A stretch of DNA of 35,000 nt from Mesostigma viride (GCA_009746045.1 RPFO01002184.1:1-35000), one strand, 5' to 3'. Shown: positions 23,421 to 33,994, counted from the first letter of the stretch. Notes: generated by a model from the letters alone, not told the origin. Made by a program: numbers and translations.

Positions 23421-23870
23421 GTTTTAATTCGGTTCAGCCGAAAGGCCCTTCGAAATTAGACAACAGCGTTTCATTGGTTGAAAGTGCTTCTGTGCCCGCC
23501 CAATTAATTAATTATTTGTTTGTTTGGTTGGTTACCGAACAACCGTTGAACTGGCTGCGAAATTTAATAATTCTTTGTTTGTTTTGTATAACCCAGTCGG
23601 ATGCACTGCTCTTACGGCCAGTAAAAGCACATTTTTCAGCCAGAGATTTAATATTTCTTTGTTTTTTACCGCAAAAGAAGCGCTCTTGGCAGTCAAAGAA
23701 TATTTATTTACACTTTCTTTGTTTGTTTGGTAGCTAGAAAAACTACAGGGGAGTACACTCAGGAATTAGTTAATTTAAAATCTTTTGTTTTATTTATCGT
23801 TTGCAGGTGGCCGGCGCCCAGCCTCATAATTATTTAGTAAATCTACCAATGCGGACGGTGTATAACCCAC
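23421..23870 (+). repeat. T-rich degenerate repeat with a relative at 31,415-31,580
   Basis: Several short stretches resemble TTTAATAATTCTTTGTTTG at about 60-70 bp spacing. The end (TAATTATTTAGTAAA, CCAATGCGGACGGTGTA at 23,829-23,863) matches 31,538-31,573 (TAATTATTTAGTTAAA, CCAATGCGGGCGGTGTA). Probably two old copies of one element. Confidence 0.4.
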
Positions 23871-24084
23871 AAATCTCAAACTCTTGCGACGCAGGCACGC
23901 ATTCCAAAATTATTTATCGCGGCCAGATTTTCGCATTAGACCCCTGTGCAAATCTGTATCAACAAAAGGCAGCGATTTTTCAAATAATGCATATTTGGCT
24001 ATGAAACATCATAATATAACATCCTGATCAACCACCGGCATAATTTTTCCGCCAGTCGCTAGCCCAATTAGGCAAATTTCCATG

Positions 24085-24219
24085 GAACGCACCTCGCCAT
24101 GGCCACCTCCGCACGAGGTGCGCGGATTGTGCACCACAACTTCATTGGTCCGGGGATACCGTCGTTACCGGCGCGATTTTTTTGGCGCGAAACAATTCGG
24201 CTGTGTCCCGTCCCCTTAA
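24085..24219 (+). repeat. Dispersed repeat family W, short copy (+)
   Basis: Contains CTCGCCATGGCCACCTCCGC, GATTTTTTTGGCGCG and the terminal GTCCCCTTAA, in the order seen at 17,450-17,566. Confidence 0.55.
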
Positions 24220-24962
24220 GCGTGAATGGCTGTAGATGAAGGGGGCTCAGCCTCAGAACTGACTCAACATATGAGGGCTGTCAGCTGGGTGCGCATGCAT
24301 GACAATCCTGCCTGGGGTCTGAGGAGAGTGAGCATTATTGGGGCGCGGACTGGAGGTAAGAATCGCTCGGCGCAAGCTCCTGGAGTGAGTATTGGTGGAC
24401 AATAGATAACAGCTCGCGCGTGTCACTTACTTTTGCATGATGCAAAGGAATTATTATCATGGAAATGCAGTCAGGCACACAGTACCGTTATTTTACACAG
24501 CCATATTTACTTCTTGTGCATTGATTTAAAGGCTCAATCAATGGCTAACTTCAATCTGAAGGAACGCATTGAGCCATCCAGCGAGCCCTGGCCTCCATGG
24601 GCGATAATAACCGCTCAGGGTTGACTTAAGTTCTTTACTAGGAGTAGTAACCTAGAAAGCTTGTGATCTGGCGGAACAACACTTCAAGTCACTTCTTGTA
24701 GTTCTTACTAACCAAGGTACGTTGTACTTGGTGACGTTAATAACTAGCTACCATTAGCTAATCCTGGTCTTAATTAGATAACTGCCGCGGTAACAAAACT
24801 ACTTAGTTAGGCGAACTGATTGGGGGAGGCGGGGGGGATATCGCACACGAGTCACTTCAGGAGAACGAACATAGTTGATGGCCCGGCACTTTAGAGAGCC
24901 CGCATGCAGGAAAGTCCAGTGAAACGTAATTATATGTACATATATATAGCTATATCGAATTT
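24220..24962. other. No feature recognised
   Basis: Intron sequence with no identifiable repeat or gene; short ORFs only. Confidence 0.4.
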
Positions 24963-24964
24963 AC

Positions 24965-25526
24965 CTGTTGCATTCGATGGGCAATGGCATCGTTGATACC
25001 GCTTTATCACTCCCGAGACGTCACGCTCAATTGACCGAATTGCTCCTGCGTGCTTGTCCAGCTTATCGGGCGGGTAACACACCGTTCCGGTCGGCATCAA
25101 ATCGTTGGCTTCAAAATCCCACCTTAAGTGGTAGTCCCAATGCGCGTCAGTGCATTCCGTATCCCGCATATCCGCAGACGGGTAGCATGCTAGTTCTGGC
25201 AGGCTTTTTAAGCGCAAGCATTCCACTCCCCCCGTTGCCATGAAAACTCCCGCCTTGTGTAAAAGTGCCGCGATACCACGGGAACCCGAATCCCCATTGG
25301 CGGCCACCAATACAGGGTTGTCGGTGGTGAAATTACAAGGCGCCGCCCCTCCAATATCATGATCAGGGCTTAATTTCGACTCTCGGGATGAATGTCCCAT
25401 GACGATGACTGGCGCCCAGCTGCAGGCAACGAACATTATTAATGCCAAGTACACAATTGGGCGCTGGTGCGAAAGATGAACGTATGCTGAAGATTGCTTC
25501 AAACCCATCATGATTGGCACTTTCAT
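24965..25526 (-). CDS. Sulfotransferase-like protein, exon 1 (membrane anchor, 5' PAPS loop)
   Basis: ATG at 25526. Residues about 20-45 form a single hydrophobic segment (PIVYLALIMFVACSWAPVIVM), which suggests a type II signal anchor and a Golgi location. DNPVLVAANGDSGSRGIAAL then fits the 5'-phosphosulfate-binding loop, with GDSGSR where many relatives have RSGT. AGVFMATGG follows, as in algal-type sulfotransferases. The exon ends in phase 1 at GTAAAT. With exons 2-4 the frame is unbroken and gives 551 residues, in line with a complete enzyme that transfers sulfate from PAPS to a carbohydrate or protein acceptor. The substrate cannot be told. Confidence 0.7.
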
Positions 25527-25589
25527 GAAGAGGATGCTTGAAATTTAGGGGGACGTATGCCTCAGCCTCTGTAACATACACTACAATCC

Positions 25590-25604
25590 AGCATATATAT
25601 ATCT
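25590..25604 (-). promoter_or_regulatory. Possible TATA box of the sulfotransferase gene
   Basis: TATATATAT lies about 70 bp upstream of the ATG on the minus strand, a plausible distance for a TATA box with a short leader. Supported by position only. Confidence 0.35.
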
Positions 25605-26082
25605 TCGTTAAATGCAACGCATTAACTAACTTTCTGCTGGGCGACCAACTAGCCACTTAAGACGTTCGTGACGTAAGACCTTACTTGCGAAAATATGCCC
25701 TCCCCGCCCTCGCGCTGGTATGGCGGCTGGTATGGCGGCGCAAATTACAACTGTCTCCATGACCTCCACGAATTTTTCTTTTGTAAACCTTGTGTAAACA
25801 GTAAAAATTTCGACAGAACAGTCGCATTCATTTCGACAGAACGTCCCCCCCACCCCCCAGCGTACACTCCCTCCGGCCAGGAAACAGACATGGCCGCATG
25901 GGAAAACGTACGGTAGATCAAGTCTGACAACCAATTAAGTCGCCTGTCGCAGCTAGCTAACATTCTAGAATTTTCCCAACTGTATTCACAAAATATCCGC
26001 CGCCAGAAAGGACATTTTTTTTTTTTTGAGACGCACATGGGCCGCAGAGAGTCTTTAGTGGCCGAGGGCCGGTATATAGTAT

Positions 26083-26116
26083 TATATCGGATGGTACTAG
26101 GGTACTGTCCGATATA
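26083..26116. repeat. Imperfect inverted repeat
   Basis: Arms TATATCGGA (26083-26091) and TCCGATATA (26108-26116), with GGTAC and GTACT further inside. Confidence 0.6.
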
Positions 26117-26224
26117 GATTCTGGCTACTATAGATTTCCGGGTAAATGGGTATTTTTATTAACCAATAGGAACCAATGGGTGTTTTTTTTTTTGAGACTA
26201 TATCGATGTGCACATGTCAGTTGG

Positions 26225-26255
26225 CTAAGCTTAGCCGCCTAGCGGCTAAGCTTAG
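26225..26255. repeat. Perfect 14-bp hairpin with 3-nt loop
   Basis: Arm CTAAGCTTAGCCGC (26225-26238), loop CTA, and exact complementary arm 26242-26255. Each arm also contains the self-complementary CTAAGCTTAG. Confidence 0.85.
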
Positions 26256-27933
26256 GTAAGGTTTACGAAAATTTTCAAACTTTTCATTAAAATTATATTA
26301 AAATATTTAAGCGCGACGCACAGCGTCTCCACAGACATTTTTCTACCTACAAAAGTCATACAATGTTAATCATGATTCTGGCGCTGTCACAAGGTCCGGC
26401 CGGCGACTTGCGCCGGAAATGCGCGGACTACACAAAGTAATTTGGCACACGGCCACGTCCAGGCTGTTTCCTCACGTGACTTAGTGTTTTCCTGTTGACA
26501 TCATGCCCATTTAATATTAATGCTGCTGTTACCCTGCTCATGACCATGCCCTGAATTCCATTCTTTGGTTTAGTGTTTTCTTGTTTAGGGGCTGGCATGC
26601 ATGCGTTGCCGTTGACATGCCATGGATGAAAAACGCCAAGAAGAGTATATGGCCCCGCTGCCACCAAAAAGCACCTGGTTGATCAACCAAGGGGATAGCC
26701 TGCACAGTGAGACACAAACACAGCAGACCCAGCAAAGCAAAATTCAGGTTGTAAGCGAGTGGAGATTACTTTTGACATGCTTGATGAAGAAATATATAAC
26801 ACACCTTCTATTGTCACACCTGCTATAAACAAATAGTTGATTGATCACCTTATACACCACGTAAACATGCTAGCAGACGCGCTCTTCAGTCCAGTGAAAA
26901 TCCACGTGCGAAGCCAGTCAGCTTACGCAGAAAGCACCATGAATGTAAATGACGCCCCAAACCCGTGACCAGGCAAGCATCCAGAGGGGCTTTCCAAGCC
27001 CAGTATATTCCAGAAAAAAGCATCACAGATCCTTGGGCAACCGAACGGACGTTAACGGACATTCGAAGGACCATGAAGATGGCGTCCTGCACGGCTAAGA
27101 AAATAAAACGCAACGCTACGCTATGTCTTTGCTGCGACTAGGTGGATTCGGTGAAAAGGAAAGAACGCAACCATGAAAATGCATCAGAAAGAGAGCAGGT
27201 AGTACCCCGGTAGGTAGTACGCCTCACCATCGGCATCGCCAGTTACGTCCCGTGGCAAAAAATCCAGCGTTCTTTCCAATATGATGACACCAGAAACTCG
27301 TCGGCCCCACCCCACGCCTTCCACGAACAGCAAACTGATTTTACTAGGCACCCAGTACGTAAAGCAATTAAGCATGATACTATACCTAAATTCCTATAAT
27401 AGAATACCTAAATCTACAACGACATTCCATTTCCAGGTCGCCATAGCGACGCGGACCTCTCTCACGCAGGTATCACTCCGTTGACGCACCTCCAGCTCAG
27501 AAAATTTTGTACTTGCTCTTCAAACATAAAATTTTGACGTATAAAACCATGGCTGCGCATTCCCCATCCCAATTTTCTAGCGTACGTTTCCTGCCATCGC
27601 CAGCCAGCAAATTGCTCGCGGAGCACGTCACTTTGTTTTTCGTCCGGCGGCGTGGCCTGCGGCTGCGTCGTTTCGGTGGTCTTATCGATTTCGGGTCGTT
27701 TCCGTTGGATTTGTGACCGTTGGGGCCGAAGGCCGTTTGTTTTCCGTAGTTTGCTTGTTTTGTATTGGTTGTTTGGTGATTTAGTATTTGTACGGACGAC
27801 CCGAGCCGCTAACTTAGCGGGTTTATCGCGTCCGTTGGATCCATCATCGGACGCTCCAGATTGTCGGCGGCTAACGTTTTAACTTTTTTCATTTTGCCTT
27901 CGTATATCGGTACTACCAACGCATAGTGAATAA

Positions 27934-30900
27934 ACTCCAAGCGAAGCCTACCCTGTATCGGAACTAACAAAACTTCAAAGAGCTCAGACCGAACTCGACA
28001 AACTACGTTTCGAGCGTCACACATTAGCACTAGACTCAGAAAATCTGTGGTGGCACCAGGTAGGAGACAGAATGACCAAAGAGTTCTTTGCTCTGATTCC
28101 TACCCCTAAAGCTCACTCCTCTATCACGGAAATCCAAGACGAACACGGCAGCCACCGAGACATCACCTCCATACTACAGAGTGGTCACCGCTACTCAGCT
28201 CTCTTTCTAAACGAACCCCATCCTGACTCATCTGCCGCCATGCAAAAAATCCTACATGCCATTCCCCGTCGCCTTACACCAGCTCAACAGCAGGAACTCG
28301 ATCAAATCCCCTCCATGGAAGAGGCCACCACAGCTATGGAACACATCAAAACCGGTAGCGCCCCCGGGGTCGACGGTCTGCCTATTGAATTCTGGAAAAC
28401 GTTCTGGTCCCTTCTACACATAGATTTTTACGAATGTATTCTTGAAATTTGGCGGCACGGTAAGGTGAGCGGCAGATGGGCTGAATCTGCGCTTATCTTA
28501 CTGTACAAAAAAGGAGACAAGACTCTATGGAAAAACTACCGCCCAATCCGTCTCCTTACGGTAGCGTACAAAATCATCAGTAAAATAATCCAACGACGCT
28601 TATACACCGTCCTAGACTTCCTCATTGGTCCGGAGCAAGTGGGCTTTAGGGCCAATCTCCACATCAACGACAGCATTACCCTCATCATGGACATTGTGGA
28701 AAAAGCCTGGCGCGACGATATAGAGGGTTTCATATTGTTCTGGGATTTTGAAAAAGCCTTTGACCGTATGTGCTGGGAATACCTAGAACACATTCTAACC
28801 GCACTAGGATTTGGCCCACAACTCATGACCGTCATTATGGGTATGATCAAATCCCTGGCTTGGTATTTACTAATAGACGGACACAAGTCAGCGACCGGCG
28901 CTAGCTCACGATCGCTACCACAAGGAGATTGCATGTCCCCTATTCTATTTCTCCTGGCCCACGCAGGACTCTACTGGCTACACCAGAACGATCCTCGCAT
29001 TCGGGGCTTCCCGACAGGTAACGGTAAAGGTATATTCCAAACGGCTTATGTGGATGACACAACAAATGTTTGTATCTCTCTGCCTGAAGTGCATGCTGTC
29101 ATGGATAATATCACTACCTATTCTGTTGCCACACAACAACGATGCAATGTGCTCAAGTCCACGGGACTGCATATCGGCAAAACCAACACCCTACGCTACG
29201 CCCTCCCCAACCTGGCTGTGACCTGGGTCAAGCCGGGGGATCACCACCTTTTGCACAATTGTCCCATCGGCTGCACACCCGAGGGACGCTTGGCTGAACA
29301 ACGTTCTTTCATGTATGATGAAACCAACCACGTGGGCAAGCTTGCAGGCGTTCTCCTTACCGCAGGGCGCTGGGGGGCCGTCCACCGCATGAGCCTACGA
29401 GGGCGAACCCTGATCGTCAACCAACTGTTGTTCTCTAAGGTCTTGTATTATTGCCAAGCACACCCACCCAATGATGCCACCACACAGCTCATCCAACGCC
29501 TTGGCAGCAATTTTGTCTGGAAACAGAAAGGCTTAATCTCCCACACGGTCCACGGATGGATCAACAGAGAGATGTCCTTCATGTCATGGGTGCACGGGGG
29601 CCTCGGGCTCCACAACATACAATGGCGTCTGTGGTCGCTGTATGCTAAACAAGTGATATCCGTTTTTATGGGAGTTAACACACACCCTGGCTGCATGCTT
29701 GCACGTGAAACGCTAGCCTCTCTTTCCACCCATGCTAGTGGCACCTCGTGGCAACTGGGGGCGGGCATACTGGGCAGCACCCTTATTTCGTACAAAGGAC
29801 TCCCATGGTACTGGCAGCGCATATGGACAGGTTACAATAAGCTCAAGCCGGGTCGCCTAGTCTTTCCTACTACTCGAGAGGAGGTGGCACGGCAGCCACT
29901 CTTTTTTAATGACTTAATCACAGACGCTACTAACAAGCCCCTCGGCACTCTCCACGGACACAACCCGTATGATGGCTTTCTGCGCGCGTCACCGCCGATT
30001 GTCAGGGTGCTGGACCTCTACCTGGGGCACGGCGCTACGTATCGACGGCTCAGCTACGACGAGGTCAGCACTTGGGTCTCCCACATGCCCTCCCTGCAAG
30101 CGTGGCAAACTCTTATAAGTGCGATACCAGCTGCGTGGCATGCATTGATGACTGCCCCACGCAAGCCAATTATAACCGGCGACTGGGTTAGCTTCTACGC
30201 CGACGGAGTCACGCCTGCGTGCAAGGGTTTAGTCGTGACGGTTCTGCCACATGAGGGGCTCCAACTACAACTGCTGGAAGCTATTTCTGGCCACAATGGG
30301 TGTCTGTATCAACTATCCACCTTATATGCGTACACGCCAGCTTCCCAGTGTCACCGCATACGCGTAGTCCCATGGTCTGTGCCAAGATCTTGCATGATCC
30401 AGCCGGACCCATTATCCCCGGTTGAGAGCATTACATGGCTACACGTGGGCAACACACGGCTCGATCTACTACATCTGGACCCGGTTGAATTTGGATGGGT
30501 CTTAACCAAGGGGGACATCAGAACCAGCAAATGTATCTTTGAGTACACCGCAGATTGGGGTTATGATATCTTGTTGCATACGTACCATCAGCCCCATCCG
30601 GGCCGAGCCCGCTGGGGAATACATTGGCCGGGCTACACTTGGGTTAAGATGATTACCCTGGCGGTAGACCACCCTCTCGTGGACCGCAGGGCCACTGATG
30701 TACAACATCTTTTGATGCATAGGGCGATAGGGGTCTGCGCTACGCTCCACGAGCGTTTTGGTCATGATGCATCATGCCTGTGCACGCACCCTAGTGAAAC
30801 CATTGAGCACAGGTTTCTTTACTGTAATCTCCCTGGGGTTTGGACGTGGCTCATTAACATCTGGGCCGCATGGACGGCATCGCCACCCACTCTCCCAATT

Positions 30901-31293
30901 AGCGTGCGTACCATCATTTTCGGCGGTATTGCTGGCACACCAGGGACCGAGCTTTCAGTTTCCCAAGCAGAATGGATATGGCTACGCACTACTATGCTAT
31001 ACGCGATCTGGACCATACGCAACGAGACAGTCTTTAAGGTCCGCGAGGAGTATACCCGCGGCGGCGTAGTCCGTCGCTTTATATACCTATGGAATGCGGC
31101 TATGCGCCGCTACTGGCTGTTAGCTCAGGAACAACACAGGGTGTGGGACCCAGGGCCCAATAACGACAAGCCCAGCCCGCTCCAGCTTTTTCATGATCTA
31201 CTGGGCCGTAATCAGGTATTCACCAGTATGCCTCATGGCGACATTACTCAGGTCCAATGGCTTCATCCCTGGTCTAATAACGCGCCCTATTAG
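27934..31293 (+). CDS. LINE ORF2 fragment: reverse transcriptase plus zinc-finger-like C-terminus
   Basis: The frame is open from 27934, after a stop at 27931-27933; the first ATG is at 28072. Residue numbers here count from that ATG. RT motifs appear in order: SAPGVDGLPIEFWKTFW (about 98), LILLYKKGDKTLWKNYRPI (about 143), motif A FILFWDFEKAFDR (about 220), motif B LPQGDCMSP (about 281) and motif C AYVDD (about 324). Motif C has Val in the second position where YADD is commonest; both catalytic Asp are kept. Near residue 900 a CLCTHPSETIEHRFLYC pattern fits the zf-RVT region of plant LINEs. No apurinic endonuclease domain lies upstream, so the copy is 5'-truncated. The 1,073-codon frame has no stop, which suggests recent insertion. 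Its 3' end differs from that of the other LINE family in the window. Confidence 0.9.
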   Translation, partial: TPSEAYPVSELTKLQRAQTELDKLRFERHTLALDSENLWWHQVGDRMTKEFFALIPTPKAHSSITEIQDEHGSHRDITSILQSGHRYSALFLNEPHPDSSAAMQKILHAIPRRLTPAQQQELDQIPSMEEATTAMEHIKTGSAPGVDGLPIEFWKTFWSLLHIDFYECILEIWRHGKVSGRWAESALILLYKKGDKTLWKNYRPIRLLTVAYKIISKIIQRRLYTVLDFLIGPEQVGFRANLHINDSITLIMDIVEKAWRDDIEGFILFWDFEKAFDRMCWEYLEHILTALGFGPQLMTVIMGMIKSLAWYLLIDGHKSATGASSRSLPQGDCMSPILFLLAHAGLYWLHQNDPRIRGFPTGNGKGIFQTAYVDDTTNVCISLPEVHAVMDNITTYSVATQQRCNVLKSTGLHIGKTNTLRYALPNLAVTWVKPGDHHLLHNCPIGCTPEGRLAEQRSFMYDETNHVGKLAGVLLTAGRWGAVHRMSLRGRTLIVNQLLFSKVLYYCQAHPPNDATTQLIQRLGSNFVWKQKGLISHTVHGWINREMSFMSWVHGGLGLHNIQWRLWSLYAKQVISVFMGVNTHPGCMLARETLASLSTHASGTSWQLGAGILGSTLISYKGLPWYWQRIWTGYNKLKPGRLVFPTTREEVARQPLFFNDLITDATNKPLGTLHGHNPYDGFLRASPPIVRVLDLYLGHGATYRRLSYDEVSTWVSHMPSLQAWQTLISAIPAAWHALMTAPRKPIITGDWVSFYADGVTPACKGLVVTVLPHEGLQLQLLEAISGHNGCLYQLSTLYAYTPASQCHRIRVVPWSVPRSCMIQPDPLSPVESITWLHVGNTRLDLLHLDPVEFGWVLTKGDIRTSKCIFEYTADWGYDILLHTYHQPHPGRARWGIHWPGYTWVKMITLAVDHPLVDRRATDVQHLLMHRAIGVCATLHERFGHDASCLCTHPSETIEHRFLYCNLPGVWTWLINIWAAWTASPPTLPISVRTIIFGGIAGTPGTELSVSQAEWIWLRTTMLYAIWTIRNETVFKVREEYTRGGVVRRFIYLWNAAMRRYWLLAQEQHRVWDPGPNNDKPSPLQLFHDLLGRNQVFTSMPHGDITQVQWLHPWSNNAPY

Positions 31294-31594
31294 CCCTTCA
31301 CCTGTCACCGCCCGGCACACGTGTGTGTGCCCACCTTTATTAGGATTCGCTGATACTCATTTCCCCTCTCACCTCTTTGGTCCATAATTGGCTAATAAAA
31401 TATACCCATTTCCCCGAAAGTTAATTAATTAATTTTGTTTGTTTGTTTGTTGAGTCCAGTCCTCAGCCCCCGGAGTTAATTAATTAATTTTCTTTTGTTT
31501 TTTTATGGTTTTCAGCCAGAACATTTTCCAGAAGCTAATTATTTAGTTAAAACTTCCAATGCGGGCGGTGTAGGGGATGAAAATCCGTCAATCC
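31294..31594 (+). other. LINE 3' UTR and tail, then an old repeat
   Basis: GGCTAATAAAATATACC near 31,390 supplies an AATAAA. TTAATTAATTAATTTTGTTTG at about 31,422 may be the LINE tail. From about 31,475 the sequence resembles 23,770-23,870. Confidence 0.4.
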
Positions 31595-31602
31595 ATCCAT
31601 AC

Positions 31603-32254
31603 TAGGGCTGGCACATCCGCCGCATACCGAACACGGACATGTTCGGGCGAATACCGAACATGTGCGGTGTTCGGGTCGGCAAAAATGTTCGGCCGAACAT
31701 GTGCTGTTCGGGTTCGGGTCACCTGGAAACTTCAGAACATGTTCGTGTCCGTATTCGGGTCACCCTGGGAACCGGGCGAACATGTTCGCCTCTGACCCGG
31801 TACCGAACATTTTCTGGCGGAATCCCTGAAGTACCATCCAGTGATCCGACTAGGCAACGCTTCTCTGATGAAAAAGCGGCCTAGATTAGTCCGCCGACAC
31901 GCTGGCAAGAGCAAAGCTGTTGTACGGTAGTAGAATTGTCTAAGCACGACCGGACTAGTTTAGGTAATGATTACGTAATCATTATTAATTTATTGCGTAT
32001 TATGAAAAGTGACAACAAACTATGTATAGTTTCTCACTTATTTTAATTTATTTAGTGAATTGTTCGTGTTCGGTAAAATGTTCGGGTATGTTCGGGTTCG
32101 GGTTCGGGTCACTTAATCCTAACAGTACATGTTCGTGTTCGTGTTCGGGTCACCTGGGAATGTACCGAACATGTTCGGGTTCGGGTTCGGGTACTCTCCC
32201 CAGGTGTTCGTGTTCGTGTCCGGGTCGAGAAAATACCCGGATGTGCCAGCCCTA
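31603..32254. mobile_element. Non-autonomous hAT-type element (MITE), 652 bp
   Basis: Perfect 17-bp terminal inverted repeats: TAGGGCTGGCACATCCG at 31603-31619 and its complement at 32238-32254. They are flanked by a perfect 8-bp target-site duplication ATCCATAC (31595-31602 and 32255-32262). TIRs of the form (C/T)AGGG-TGGCA with 8-bp duplications are diagnostic for hAT transposons. There is no transposase. The subterminal regions are full of TTCGGG/TTCGTG hexamers and GAACATGTTC palindromes, on both sides, as expected for transposase-binding subterminal repeats. Confidence 0.9.
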
Positions 32255-32434
32255 ATCCATACATACATCCATCCATCCACCGAATTTGTCCCGAATTTGC
32301 AAGCAGAAGGTTGAGGTTCTTCCGAAAATTGGCTCCGCCATAGAGTTTCAACGGGCAAGTTGCAAACACGCACGTTACTTGATTATTGTTATTCGTACTG
32401 TACAAGCCTTGCAGGTGACTGCGTGCCAGGGGAC

Positions 32435-33005
32435 CGGACGGCGGACATAGGGGAATATTTTCGCGCCGAAAACATTCGCGCCGGTACCGACGGTACTGTA
32501 CCTCCGTTATCCGTACCGTGAAAAAGTGGGTGCCCGGTGCCCCTTGCGGAACTGGCCATGGCGAATGCGTTTAGGCGAAACTTGACGAATCTGGCATGCG
32601 AAAGGCAGAAAATATGCTCGAATCTTGGGAAAATTTAGTTGTTGATTCTATTTTATGGCGGGACGATTATTTGAAATATCGGTGGCGTCTTTCTTTACCA
32701 TCGGAAAGGGGGTCTGACGTGAATTTTCATCGCGAGGAATGAAGTACAGGATTGATGCATACGGCGTTGAATGTCGAGTTTCTTTTATGTCTAATGGTCG
32801 TAATGAGAGTCCGTATGCTGATAGTTTTCTATTCTGTAGAAAAGCCGACGCTCTCTTTTCATTTCCCGTCATTTACGGTAAGAATATGTTCAGGCCTGCG
32901 CGATGCATTTCCGACCTTTACATGGAAGGTGAGCCTTTCTTGCGCGCCTGGGCGAAAATCGATGCCTATTGTGGTACGGATTTTAGCCGCGTGTCATTTC
33001 CTGAT
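32435..33005 (-). repeat. Dispersed repeat family W, copy on the minus strand
   Basis: The reverse complement aligns block by block with 16,990-17,566. Differences are scattered substitutions and small indels. ORFs inside are not shared between copies. Confidence 0.6.
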
Positions 33006-33094
33006 TTTTAAGTGCCTTCGAAGTGCATCGATCTAATGTTTCTAGGTTCTTTCAGCGGAGTTCCCTCGGTCTAGCTCACCGTTTCTTGCATCGA

Positions 33095-33250
33095 CCGGCC
33101 AGCGCCTCAAGGACTCCGCCATCGCCATCGAGTGCCTGCAAGACACCGCAGGCATCACCGCCCCTGGGCGGTGAGGGACATTGCCGCCAAGCCAGCCATC
33201 GCTGGCCCGGCTGGCACTGCTCCTCCCACCCAGACCTGGGCGGACATGCT
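33095..33250 (+). pseudogene. Broken LINE ORF1 fragment
   Basis: Encodes GQRLKDSAIAIECLQDTAGI, then after a frame break DIAAKPAIAGPAGTAPP and TWADML. This matches the ORF1 protein at 13,673-15,057 (DQRLKNNAIAIEVLQNTAGL; DIAAKPAPAGLAGDAPP; TTWADML). It ends abruptly at TTAATTAATTAATTAA, where another element's tail begins. Confidence 0.75.
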
Positions 33251-33330
33251 TAATTAATTAATTAATCTCGTGCTCCCGTTGGGGAGTCGCGGAGCACCAG
33301 AGTGCTTTTAATCCCTGTATGTGCACAACC
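33251..33330 (-). mobile_element. 3' end of a minus-strand retroposon, copy 1
   Basis: On the minus strand: CTCCGCGACTCCCCAACGGG, then AGCACGAG and an (ATTAA)n tail. The arrangement (short hairpin, then A/T pentamer tail) parallels the LINE 3' ends. A second copy is at 33,936-33,980. Confidence 0.4.
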
Positions 33331-33602
33331 GGAAGAAAGGGCAAGACCCCCTTTCTCCTTCATGCCAGAGGCATGCCACAGCAGCAATTGGACAGGATAG
33401 ACGATCCGCCAAGTTCTGTGGGTGCAATAAGACCCATGTGAGCATATCATAACAAGGAGGACACGTGTGTAGTACTCCTACACACAGATCTCGAGTGATT
33501 TATCTAGTACCAAATCCGAAAGGCTTGCATCACTCCCCGGACAGGAGAACTTTTGCGGATGACTGTAGGTGTAAGTTGGCGATGCCATGGTATCCGGAGA
33601 CG

Positions 33603-33659
33603 TCCGTCCTATAGTCAGCAAAATTGGTGCGAGAGGTCCCCAGTTCGATTCCGGTCGGA
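33603..33659 (+). pseudogene. tRNA-like remnant with a missing arm
   Basis: TCCGTCC (33603-33609) pairs at six of seven positions with GGTCGGA (33653-33659), and GTTCGATTCC sits where a T loop/B box should be. The span is only 57 nt, about 15 short of a tRNA, so an arm is missing and it is probably not functional. It could be a decayed tRNA or a SINE head. Confidence 0.3.
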
Positions 33660-33935
33660 TTCATTTGCAGATCGCGTTTTCCGCGTTTTCCGCGGCCTGG
33701 CACTGAACGCAAAGGTTTTCACCTTTGCGGAGTGTCTGATCAGAATATCATAACAAGGAGCGTGGGCAATTAGCCATTCCAATGTCTGTGACACATGCAA
33801 CTGCTTTCTCAAAGCTTATTTAATTGAATCTGCATGCAATGTGTTTTGAAGAATAAAAAGTTTCATTTCATTGAGACAACCAGTTACACGTTATGCATGA
33901 CTTGAAACGAGTGCATAAGTAAGTACTCCTGCGCA

Positions 33936-33980
33936 CTAATTAATTAGACTCGTGCTCCCGTTGGGGAGTCACGGAGCTTT
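33936..33980 (-). mobile_element. 3' end of a minus-strand retroposon, copy 2
   Basis: Shares CTCGTGCTCCCGTTGGGGAG and the adjacent TTAATTA tail with 33,255-33,292. Confidence 0.4.
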
Positions 33981-33994
33981 AACCCGTGTTTTTT

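Larger units (their letters stand above)
20959..24964 (-). other. Intron 1 of the sulfotransferase gene (4.0 kb, TE-rich)
   Basis: Donor AACAG|GTAAAT (plus-strand 24963-24964) and acceptor ATCGCAG. Phase 1. Inserted elements include the tRNA-derived SINE candidate (about 21118-21325), an old dispersed repeat (21465-21870), a LINE 3' fragment (22836-23420, opposite strand) and a W repeat fragment (24085-24219). Confidence 0.55.
25605..27933. other. Intergenic region without a supported gene
   Basis: Only short ORFs are present. A GTATAAAACCATGG context at 27,539-27,552 looks like a TATA-like sequence plus a good start context, but the ORF behind it is short (54 codons) and unrecognised. A minus-strand 63-codon ORF at 27,184-27,375 is protein-like but unsupported. 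Two hairpins are listed separately. Confidence 0.4.

Noticed and set aside
31603-32254. Telomere-like TTCGGG repeats
   Set aside because: The hexamers are degenerate, interspersed and lie within perfect TIRs with target duplications, so they belong to a transposon.
33603-33659. Functional tRNA gene
   Set aside because: The span is 57 nt, with a missing arm and mismatches in the T stem.
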